Source: Parachlorella kessleri
Taxonomy: Eukaryota; Chlorophyta; Trebouxiophyceae; Chlorellales; Chlorellaceae
NCBI GenBank assembly: GCA_001598975.1
Contig: BBXU01002249.1
Coordinates: 1 to 12,998 of the forward strand
Length of the DNA: 12,998 bases
Direction of reading: 5' to 3'
Made by a program: the position numbers and the translations under genes. Under the pieces are notes generated by a model that did no database searches, had not been told where the DNA came from, and saw only the letters and a program-made list of their open reading frames with translations. Positions 1 through 8,651 of the stretch are shown one piece after another. Numbering within the stretch: the first letter of the stretch is position 1; each line of letters opens with the position of its first letter.

Positions 1-241
1 GGGGGGGGGGAGGAGAGAACAGAACACAGAAGCTGACTGCAGCGCCAGGTCGCTGCGCTCACTTGGTGCCCTCCTACACCACCATGTGTATCAGTAGTGC
101 CTGTCACCTCACTGGGTTGTTTGATTGCAACTCGGTGTCGAAAACCCCGAAGTATTTGCTGCTGCCACAAACCCACCTGTCCCTGACGTGTGCACGGCCC
201 CCTGTCATGGCGCCTGCTGTCATGGGTGGTGAGTGTTGCAG

Positions 242-3200
242 GGCCATGGTCCAGGGCAAGGCCAACCCACTGCTGTCCTCCTTCAAGCTCTCCTACTACA
301 CCCTCCTTAACCTCATGCGCCGCATGGAGGGCACAGGTGGGGCGCTCTTGCCTCCCTACAGGGCTTTGAGTATATGTGTGTTGACAACCTGATTCCCATG
401 GCCATAGGAAACAGGGTGTGCATGCATCGGGACTCCTAGACAGCGTAGATAGGCGGAGAATGCCATGTTAGGGGCCCTACCTCCCCATTCTCCCCAGCAC
501 CCTCAGGTCGCAGTTTGTAGGCATCATTGTGTCGGCACCCTCTGGTACACAGTGGGGCAGCAGCAGCGCCCTCCACATGCCGCAGCGGGCTTCATCCTTC
601 ACACGCCCTACCCTATCCCTCGGCCGCGGCTGCTGCCACTTCTGCTTGCTTGCTTGCTTGTCTTCCCCCATGCCCGCCCTGCTCCATGTGTTTAGCTTTA
701 GGTTGGGAAAATCAGCATGGGGCCCCGGTCTAGCTGCCACGGTGAGTAGGACCCCCCCGCCCTGCTGCTGCAGGTGCCAACATGGAGTACGTCATCGCCC
801 ACTCCTTCAGCCAGTTCCAGCACGAGAGGCAGCTGCCGCAGATGACCAGCAGGCTCAAGGCGCTGGAGGTAGGCTTGATGTGGGGGGCAGCTGGGCTGTC
901 GGTCATCACGCCGGGCTAGCCAAAGCACACTGGTCTAATGCTGACTGCGCACCGCCACAAGGCACGGCTGCTGCGGGGTAATGGTTGCCAGTGTTCTGGC
1001 CAAGACGAATCGCACCGTCCCATCACCAGTCTTCCAGGCATTGCGCCTCGACCCTGCTGGTTTCAAGCAGCATGGACGTTGCCTGTGGCGTGCAGGCAGA
1101 AGCCGAGACCATCACTGACGTCACGACAGATGCGGTACAGGAGTACAACTCCCTGAAGGAGGTGGGTGGAATTCCCAGCTATCGGCACCCCGTCAGCCGC
1201 TGTGTAGACACCCTGTATGGGGCAAGTTGTGGCGGCATGCCGCGTCTGCTTTGTTGGCGGGCAGTTCACTGAGGCAGTAGAAGCTCTTGCCAGGTGGGCC
1301 TGATTGTGTCACAGCAACACCTGTGCATCCAACCCTGACTGCCGGCCAGTCATCTGACTTGCTTACAGTTCTTGATCAGCCGCCTTCAGTATAATCCCCG
1401 CTGATCCGCGAAAAGTTGGGTGTTGCTGATATTCAGCCCCATTAAAGGAGTAGTTGTGATTGCACTTCATTTGTGGTACGTCTGAGCTGGTGGGTGGTCG
1501 TGTGAGAGGGTACCTGGGGGGGTACTGCCACCTGCAGAGAGTGGAGGAGCTCGACAGGCAAATCCGGCAGGCGATCCTGCAGCCCGACCGCTGCCTGCAC
1601 TTTTTGCGGCCCGGGCGGATAGTCAGGTTCAGAGACGGTGAGGGCATGCTGAACCCTGGGGGGTTCAAGCCACACATGCGTGGCCCCCTGGATGCACAGC
1701 GGGCAGGGAACGAACTAGGTTGCCGGCGGGGCGAAGAGGCTACCTAAACTGCTAGCTCTCAAGGATGTGCTGTGCGTTGGAAGAGGGCATCCTGGAATTG
1801 ACCTTACTTAAGGTGGTGACCCAGTTGAAGCTAGCCCCACTTGACTGAATGGACTGCGGTGTTGAGAGCCTTACAGAGACCGGCCTGGACTGGGGCTACG
1901 GCGTGGTGGTCTCCGTCATCCGGCAGCCGCCCCAGGAGCGTGGCAGGGCCGTGACGGAAGCCATGGCCCCCGCTTACAACGTTGACGTGCTGGCAGTGAT
2001 GGCTGGGGACAGCTTGCGAGGTGCGGGCCTGGGAGGGCCGCCGGGGGCATCCCTTGGTCATTTTTCTGCCCCTGCCAGGGCTCCAGGCGATCACGAAAGC
2101 TCTTGCGCCCTACTTTGCCGCTTTGTGCACCGTGCTTTGGTTCGGTGTTCTTCCTCCACCCAGCATCAACCAGGCCAGCAGCCTCCATCAGGTGCCAACT
2201 CCTCTTTTGTCATCTGCTTTTCAAATAGGGTGGCAGGTAATGCAATCAGGGAGGAGGTACAGGTATACTGGGCTGATAGGTTCTGAGCAGTCATGCTCTG
2301 TGTCTTGCCTGAAATCTGATCCACTGTTTGCATGCCCTCTGCCCCTGCAGCTGGTCAGGGCCAGCCAGCCAACCCGTCAGCAGAGGATGCGGAGGTGGGG
2401 GTGATCCCGGTGCAGCTGCCCCTGCTGACCGCGATCAGCACGCTGCGCATCAGCATACCCCCCGACCTGCGGGCGCCCGACTCCCGAAGAGCAGGTGTGG
2501 CAGCCTGGGGTGCTGTAGTGGCTGATCCAAGCATCTGCTGCTCTCTTTGTACAGGTTGTTGGTGGCAAGGCACGTGGGTGGTGTGTCGGGGGAGGTCTTG
2601 CATGCTGCGGCTCAGCACTCTGCTGAGGTACATGCTGGCAGAGTCTGTGACCAGTCTGTTGGGGGGGGGGGGGAGTTGCAAGGCTGTGGCGGTTGTCTGT
2701 TGCACCGGGCGCCCAACTAGGTGGCTGTCCCTCACCCAGGTGAGCCCTGCTGCAATTCTGTCATTTTCGTGGCGGGTGGGTAATTTATGACACATGTCTC
2801 TAGCCTGACAGAGGCTGCAGGTCTTGGCACACGCTCGTGGAGAGGACGCCTGGGGTGCTGCCTGGTCAGCGCACCTCGCGCTCGTGCATGACATGGCCCA
2901 TGACTTATGCGTGTCATGGAAACCCAGCCCAGTCCCGTGCTCCTACATGACTCATGACCCATGGCTCCTGCCTGCATGGCATGACATGGCGTGCAGTGCT
3001 GCTGACGCTGCGCGAGCTGCCCAAGCGGTACGGGCCCCGCCTCCCCGAGCTGGACCCCCTCCAGGACCTGGGTCTGGAGGGGACACCAACCGAGCAGGCA
3101 GTCACGCAGCGGCAGCAGCTGCAGAAGCAGCTGGAGGCCAACACCATCTACCAGGTATATCCTGGCTCCTAGTTGGCCCAACGCTAGGGAACTCTGAGCA

Positions 3201-6200
3201 GCACTCAATGGGGTGGTGGTACGCTGGTAAGCCAGGCTAGACTAGGGCTGTCTACCAGCCAAGGTGGGGAGGGCCTTGGTCGGCCACCAAGATACTGGCC
3301 AGGGGACTTGTAGCGCGCTGCAATGTTGGAGCCCGGCATGGGACATGCGCGAGGAGGGTGATTGCATGTGTCCTGGGAAGTATGAGGGGTCCGCGTGTTG
3401 TTTCTGGTCGCGCGGTGTCTTGCCTTGGTGTGTCAGCCGACAGCTTAAAGCAACCACGTTCACGGAGAGAAGCAGTTGCCCTAGCAGGAGTGGGTTGCTT
3501 GCTGGCCAGTGCAAGGGCGGGGCCAGGCGTAGGGGCAAGGGCCTCGCTAGCACAGAAGCTGGCCCAGACCTGCAAGCCCCTCGCATCTGCCGCCCTTATC
3601 TGTGCCCCTACTGTGTGGCGGGCTTTGCAGGCTGAACTCACAGGGGAGGGGGCAGGGGTTGAGCCCCTGAAGCGCAAGGCGGCGCTCCTAGCAGAAGCCG
3701 AGGCACTCAGGCGGCGCATGGCACAGAGCGAGCTCACGAGGTGGGTGAAGAGAACCATGTTGTGCCTGTGGAGGGAGAAGTAGAAAACTGGGAGATTGCA
3801 GTCAGTAGTGGTAGCTCTGGTTTGTGAGGAGGGCTTGCTGGACGTGTGTAGGTGCGGCCGGCTCCTGGTAGGTCCCTTCCGCCTGCCCATCGTGTGAGGA
3901 GGGCCAGGACCAGCGGGGCAAGCTTGCCAGGATGTCATGTTGGCAGCATTTGATTGTCAGCAAAGGTCTTGCAGGCGCCTAGCAGTATCCCTAGCAGTAT
4001 CCCTACTTTGAAGTGCGGGTCACTGGGGGCAGGCACTTGGTCAGGCAGTGAGGGTAATAACAGTACCACTGTCTGGAGTGCTGCCTGGCCCTCGCACACA
4101 GCTTGCTGAGGCTAGTAGCATTGCCATCATCCGTCGCGAGTACTGCCTGCCTGCCTGGCGCCCTCCCCCCTGCTTGCAGCTTCCAGGAGGAGGCGCGCAA
4201 CCGGTCGGTGGTGCTGCGCAAGCTGGGCCACATCAATGAGGAGGGCGTAGTACAGCTCAAGGTGAGGAGGCGCTTCGCGGGGTGGGGGTGGAGGGAGGGG
4301 GCAAGTGCGTTTTTTTCCTTTTCTTGAAAAGAGGGGGGGGGGGGGCACATGCACGTGGAGACCGTGGGTGATAGTGGTGAGGCACGGCGGCAAGAAGATC
4401 GAAAACAGAAAGGATGAGTTCAGGCGGCGGCGGTGCTTCCTGCATCACCTGGCCCTGAATGAATTGAAGAGCATCCAGCGAGAGCATGGAAGCCAGGTTT
4501 TCCCGTTGTGCATGGTAGGGTGCGACATCTCTGCTTCTGTGAAGCCCTGCATTGGTTGCTCGCTGAGTCCGTTGTGCAGCGGCAATAAAACTCGCCAGCC
4601 ACGGCTCAGCGTTCGGAGGCCAGGTGAGCTGAAACACTCTTCTGAACCACTGGCTAGCTTGAGTGCAACCCGCTGCCGGTCTCTGCGCAGGGCCGCGCCG
4701 CGTGCGAGATTGACACGGCTGACGAGCTGCTGGCCACGGAGCTGATGTTCAACGGCACCTTCAACTCGCTGGACAAGCACAAGCTGGTGGCCCTGGTCTC
4801 CACGCTGGTCCCCGTGGACAAGAGCAACGTAAGGAGCCAGGGTGGCAGGGAGTGGGAAGAGAGAGTGAGAGGCGAACCGGACTGGCAGGGCTGGGTATGG
4901 ACAAGAGCGCCGTAAGGCTTTAGTACACCTTGCGCTCATGGTGTGGCTCTGGTTGCCTGTCTGCTCACAGGTTCTCTTGGAGGGCGAGCATCATGTTTGT
5001 GTTTGCTCTGTCAGGGTTGGTTTGCTCAGGTGGCAGGGGTACTGGAATGGTGCGCAGGTGGCCGGCAGCGATCGTAGATTTAAAGTGCTGGCCTGCTGTG
5101 AGGGGTGGTGCAAAGTCAGTTATGCTCCCCGCCACACTGCTACAAACCACAGGCAGATAGGTTTTCCATTGCAGGTTTGACGCTTTGCTGGAAGTGCTTG
5201 TAAGTTATCATCGCCCTAGAGTGTGGAATCAGCCGGCTGCCCTGCAGTGTGGAGCGTCAGCCCGCGGACACCACCTCCCCTGCTACATGCCCTTCCTTCC
5301 TCCTCACTGCAGGAGCAAATCAAGCTGACCGCCGAGCTGGGGGGGCCGCTCAAGTCACTGCAGGACACGGCCCGCCACATCGCCGAGGTCTCCAACGAGT
5401 GTGGGCTTGAGGTGGACATAGGCAAGCAAGCAGTGCAGCCCCAGGAGATAGGACGCTCTTATATTCCCGGTTTCCAGGCACTCCGTGCTAGTTTGGGTGG
5501 CCAGCACAAGTGGGGTTGCATGGGACGTCGCGGCGGCGGGACTGGGGAGAGAGCTCGCATCAGGGGGGGCAGTGGGACCCTGGGGAAGACCGGGGATGAC
5601 CAGATACCGCCAACCATGGGTTATCCTGGTGCTTGGCTGGCGGATGGCAGAGGCTGTACACCCAGCGTACTGCTAGGCGTGCCAGCGGCAAGTTTGGAAA
5701 GGATTCTGGCGGATGGCCCATGGTAATGCCTCATGTGTCCTGCATGACTAACTGCGGGTGGGCTGTGCTGCGCTGCGCTGCGCTGCAGACGACTACCTGG
5801 AGTCCTTCAGGCCCTTCCTCATGGATGTCATCCATGCCTGGAGCAAGGGCGCCTCGTTTGCGGAAATTTGTGGCATGACCGACATGTTTGAGGGCAGCAT
5901 CGTCAGGTGAGGACTGGGTCCTCCCCAGCCGTTTGGCATTGTCATAAGACGGATGAACATCATGGATCCACTTCCCTGCCTTCTGTGGGCCCTACTGTAG
6001 GACCTGCTTCTTCATCAGCTTTGCTGCACAGAGATATGTCCTCCTGCGTGGCCGGCGGCTTGAGTTGCTGGGTCCTGTTGTTCACATGCACTATTGCACA
6101 CCCATTGGCTAAGTGGGTACCGCTGCCTTTGTACCGCAGGGCCACCCGGCGGCTGGATGAGCTGATGCAGCAGCTGGAGCATGCGGCAGCGGTGGTGGGG

Positions 6201-6683
6201 GACACCACCCTGGCGGGCAAGTTTGCCGAGAGCCGCGAAACCATCCGCCGCGACATCATGTTTGCTGCGTCCCTCTATGTGAGTCAGTCACCAGCCAAGT
6301 GTCGACCGGTCCCCGGAGTGTGGAGGGTAGTGGGTGATCCAAGCAACAGGAGGGATCGGGCTTGGCAATCAGAACCCTTCCAAGCTTGCTGCTGGTACGC
6401 CTCGCAGTACGCTGGGTGTACAGCCTCTGCACCAGGAGGGAGTAGGGTGTGACGGTGAAGGGCAGCTGCAGTTGTGGCCGAGCAGGAGGAAAAGCAGAGG
6501 TTGGTGGCGGTCATGCGATGGATATTAGCATGGGTGGCAGATAGTGCGAACAGGGAATGAGAGCTGGGCTGGTCTGGAGTGACAGTGCTGGATGCGATGG
6601 ATATGTGGGAACTGCGAGGGCTGGGTGCAATTGTAAGCTGGAACCATACCACTTTCTGCCTTTTCCCCTGGCTGCAGGTATGA
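242..6683 (+). CDS. MTR4: MTR4-type exosome RNA helicase, C-terminal half (5'-partial, 14 exons)
   Basis: Spliced exons, all phase-consistent: 242-336, 774-868, 1096-1161, 1538-1637, 1877-2020, 2351-2494, 2997-3154, 3631-3740, 4180-4261, 4691-4828, 5313-5421, 5789-5906, 6140-6278, 6678-6683. They encode about 500 residues ending SLYV-stop. Mtr4/Ski2 helicases unwind RNA and feed it to the nuclear exosome. Seen: the end of the helicase core (MVQGKANPLLSSFKLSYYTL), the arch/KOW insertion with FLRPGRIVRFRD and DWGYGVVVSVI, then PVQLPLLTAISTLRI, and the C-terminal DSHCT domain (NRSVVLRKLGHI, TELMFNGTFNSL, HAWSKGASFAEICGMTDMFE, FAASLY). The short arch and the FAASLY terminus favour Mtr4 over Ski2; a HEN2-type paralogue is not excluded. 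The RecA motifs lie left of the window, and 1-241 reads as intron. Intron 11 (5422-5788) has a GC donor. Introns are 227-502 nt and hold repeats but no further gene. Confidence 0.93.
644..660 (+). repeat. GCTT microsatellite (MTR4 intron 1)
   Basis: Four perfect GCTT units plus one base. Confidence 0.9.
2207..2309 (+). repeat. Dispersed intronic repeat, copy A (MTR4 intron 5)
   Basis: Aligns with 11084-11187 over about 103 nt at roughly 70-75% identity by eye. Shared blocks are TTGTCAT, AGGGTGGCAG, ATACTGGGCTGA and GTCTTGCC in the same order and spacing. It ends about 40 nt upstream of the intron's 3' splice site. Confidence 0.75.
2661..2673 (+). repeat. G13 homopolymer (MTR4 intron 6)
   Basis: Thirteen consecutive G on the coding strand within an intron. 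Confidence 0.95.
3979..4002 (+). repeat. Tandem duplication of a 12-mer (MTR4 intron 8)
   Basis: Two perfect head-to-tail copies of CTAGCAGTATCC followed by the first three bases of a third. Confidence 0.9.
4333..4345 (+). repeat. G13 homopolymer (MTR4 intron 9)
   Basis: A second run of thirteen G on the coding strand. The window also opens with at least ten G (1-10). Confidence 0.95.
5647..5702 (+). repeat. Inverted repeat, left arm (MTR4 intron 11)
   Basis: This 56-nt segment, starting GCAGAGGCTGTACACCCAGC, matches the reverse complement of 6376-6430 with four mismatches and one single-base gap. A further short match (CCTGGTGC at 5628-5635) lies outside it, separated by a 16-nt insertion in this copy. 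Confidence 0.85.
5771..5785 (+). repeat. CGCTG pentanucleotide repeat at an acceptor
   Basis: Three perfect CGCTG units run directly into the CAG acceptor of the GC-AG intron, replacing the usual pyrimidine tract. Confidence 0.85.
6376..6430 (-). repeat. Inverted repeat, right arm (MTR4 intron 13)
   Basis: The reverse complement of the left arm at 5647-5702, about 91% identical over 55 nt. The two arms lie on either side of exons 12 and 13. They are probably remnants of two copies of one mobile sequence in opposite orientation. Confidence 0.85.
6531..6590 (+). repeat. Dispersed intronic repeat, partial copy C (MTR4 intron 13)
   Basis: The first 30 nt (GGGTGGCAGATAGTGCGAAC and onward) match copy B closely; similarity then fades. 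It is bracketed by a perfect 13-bp direct repeat, ATGCGATGGATAT, at 6513-6525 and 6592-6604, which could be a target-site duplication. Confidence 0.6.
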
Positions 6684-6931
6684 CTGAGGTTACGATCTGC
6701 ACAAGCCTGCTGTGGCGACAGGTGGTTCTGGCGGCTAGTTGTGTACTGCATTGGGTTATCGCATGCATCGCATGCAGCATACCAAACCCAGCCAGATATA
6801 GGCAGGCGATGGGCACAAATGGCGCCATCTTTTCTGTCCACATTTGGACACCCACTGACGTCACTGCAGCTGTTAATGGCACTCTCATGGGTGTGCGGCT
6901 TGAAGCAGTGTCATTCCGCAGGTGTCATTGT

Positions 6932-6936
6932 TTACA
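6932..6936 (-). terminator. TGTAA polyadenylation motif for the bS21 transcript
   Basis: The plus strand reads TTACA, so the minus strand carries TGTAA, the usual chlorophyte poly(A) signal. It lies 96 nt past the stop of the extended bS21 model (7032) but about 770 nt past the shorter model's stop (7704). It is the first such motif found on this strand downstream of the gene. Confidence 0.5.
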
Positions 6937-6958
6937 CACACCAAGTGCTCATGACGGG

Positions 6959-6964
6959 AATAAA
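6959..6964 (+). terminator. AATAAA motif, possible MTR4 polyadenylation signal
   Basis: No TGTAA was found on the plus strand between the MTR4 stop (6683) and 7000. This AATAAA, 276 nt past the stop, is the only poly(A)-like hexamer noticed there. If used, the MTR4 3' UTR overlaps the end of the bS21 transcript. Confidence 0.3.
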
Positions 6965-7031
6965 AAGTAAGCTCGATCAAACATTCAAAGCCTGTCCTCT
7001 CCAGGGACCTCCTGTACCCTGCTCCTCAGAG

Positions 7032-8403
7032 TCATCGCGTATCCTCAGCCTGCATGCAGGCGCACGACCGACAACCATCAGCCGCAAGCAGATCCTGGCA
7101 CACCAAGCTGCATGACCGCCCTGCAAGCGCCTCTACCAGGCCCGGGATTGCTACCCCACAGGTCCTATTACCTGCTGCCGCCAGCAGGTTTGCATATGCA
7201 CATCAGCAGGACTGATCCCATGACTGGCACCAATTAAGGTACAGACCCCCCTCCCAAGAAGCCCTTGCCTACAAGGCATGGCCATCCGCCTGTCATGCAA
7301 TTCCAACTCTCAGAGCATTCACCCGCGGCGACGTCGCCCCGGGGTGGCACGCAGTGCGCATACAAAGCCAAGCAGGGCAAGCGCCATTTGGTAGGACGGT
7401 CCTCACCCACCAACACCTCTGCGAAGATGTCGTCGGCTGTGCCAAAAAGATCGGAGAAGGGCGCCGGCTCCAGGCCCACCGTCTGCCCATATGGCTTCAC
7501 ACCCTGGAACCTGCTGCCAGTGTGGAACGACATTTCCCGGTAAAGCGGACATCAGTTCTCTGGAAAGCCCCCAGACTGTGCCCACCACATGATGCCCTGG
7601 GTGAACTTGTCACTCTTCAACAGGCAGGAGCAGATGCAAGGTTATCGAGCTGCACGAAACACAAGTAAGGCGCCTACCCGGCCGAAACGTGTCAGTTGAC
7701 ATGTCAAGAACCTTCAGCGGCCCACACTCTCGCACACCTCTTAGCCTTCATCCTGCTCTCTTTGAATTTCCTTTTCTTAGCTTCAGCAGTATTCTCGAAA
7801 TATCTTCGGCGGCGCACCTGTAGAGCAGGTGGGAGATTTGTTGAACAGGGTTAACGGCAATATGGTTCGTCTACACGAAGAGGACCAAAAGCAGCTGCCC
7901 TGCAAGAAAACCCCCAAGAAAAATGGCCCACTGGCGCTGCATATCAAGGCATAGAGCAGTACAGCCGCTCGCGTCAGGCAACGGGAGCAGGGAGGGCACA
8001 GCAGCAAAGACTGCCTGCAGCCCAAGCCCTGGCTTTGACACAACACCAGACACCGTTTACCTCGGGAATCACGCCTGCAGCCATCACCTCCCTCCTAAAG
8101 CGCTTCATGGCAATGTCTGTGGCCTCCTCGTTGCCAACCACAACCTGCTCAAGGATGCCAGTCAGATGGAAGGGCGTCTGGAGCGGGCAGCCAGCTGCTA
8201 GCACGGTATGGACCTGCTCAGGAACCTTCAAAAACAATCGACACGTTCCGTCATGGTGAAGCGCCCACCTCCACTTGGTATGTCTTTTTGCTCTTCATCG
8301 CCAGCCGCTGGACAGTGCCATTGCTGACAAAGGGCTGCTGTCGGCGAGGAGTGCTGCTCTTCAAGCAGAGCCCTGCAAAAGCGGAGTGCAGCAGCTGCGC
8401 CAT
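7032..8403 (-). CDS. PRPS21: Plastid 30S ribosomal protein bS21, nuclear-encoded
   Basis: Three firm exons on the minus strand: 8403-8269, 8144-8061 and 7817 onward, all joined in phase 0. Exon 1 (45 codons, ATG at 8403) is rich in Ala, Ser, Arg and Gln and lacks acidic residues until its end, like a chloroplast transit peptide, with a likely cleavage near RLAMKS. Exons 2-3 give the bS21 core: VVVGNEEATDIAMKRFRREV, AGVIPE, then VRRRRYFENTAEAKKRKFKE. bS21 binds the small-subunit platform near the 3' end of 16S rRNA. Two C-termini are possible. Reading through exon 3 stops at 7704 (110 residues). Alternatively the donor at 7737 (AG|GTGTGC) joins 7513-7417 and then 7049-7032, giving 137 residues with an acidic tail ending EDTR. 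The longer form is preferred because its stop lies 96 nt before a minus-strand TGTAA. The core is certain; the 3' end is not. Confidence 0.85.
7417..7513 (-). other. Candidate 3' coding exon of the bS21 gene (C-terminal extension)
   Basis: Read on the minus strand, this 97-nt segment lies between an acceptor (CTGGCAG|C) and a donor (GCAGAG|GTGTTG). In the phase left by the exon-3 donor at 7737 it is fully open and codes for 32 residues beginning RFQGVKPYGQTVGLEP and ending SDLFGTADDIFAE. It looks like protein rather than random sequence, but I cannot match it to a family from memory. Joining it to the AG at 7051-7050 would add AEDTR and a stop. An alternative is a separate short minus-strand gene starting at the ATG at 7533, in the same frame (MSFHTG...). 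Confidence 0.45.
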
Positions 8404-8651
8404 GCCGCTCCCAAACTAGTTAGCCCTCTATACGGTCGAGGCTAGCTGTTTAGATAGTTAACAAGGAGGGAGTTGCAGGTGGAAGAGAGTGTGATGGCTA
8501 CACTGCCGTCCTATCCCACACTTTTTCGGCGGGAGCTCTCTTGACACACATTTCACATGAGGCGAGGGCAATCACACGCAGGACATGCTCTCCATTTCCA
8601 TACGACTGACAACAAAATTTGACTATTTTAGCTGGGATGTGACACCCGGCT
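8404..8651. promoter_or_regulatory. Divergent promoter region between bS21 and zinc-finger genes
   Basis: Only 248 nt separate the two outward-facing ATGs (8403 minus, 8652 plus), so both 5' UTRs and both promoters must lie here. The stretch is more AT-rich than its surroundings, notably at 8600-8632. No clear TATA box or known algal motif can be named. Both products look plastid-targeted, which suggests shared control; that is inference. Confidence 0.65.

Larger units (their letters stand above)
6684..7031. other. Convergent 3' UTR region between MTR4 and bS21
   Basis: No gene is seen here. It holds the MTR4 3' UTR, the two opposing poly(A) motifs and a small CATG-type palindromic patch near 6762-6776. 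The open frames across it have no recognisable protein character. Confidence 0.6.

Noticed and set aside
2355..2894. 179-codon open frame on the minus strand
   Set aside because: It overlaps MTR4 exon 6 and intron 6 in antisense, has no family resemblance and spans the G13 run.
2891..2996. Cluster of CATGAC/CATGG words with a 7-bp hairpin (2898-2904 with 2913-2919) before the exon-7 acceptor
   Set aside because: The stem is short and the words are common palindromic CATG combinations, so it does not stand out enough to call a regulatory element.
3252..3938. 228-codon open frame on the minus strand
   Set aside because: It runs antisense across MTR4 introns 7-8 and exon 8. Its composition mirrors the GC-rich sense strand, with no recognisable domain.
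5907..6452. 181-codon plus-strand open frame
   Set aside because: It begins in intron 12 and only its middle (6140-6278) is genuine MTR4 exon 13; the rest is intron read through.
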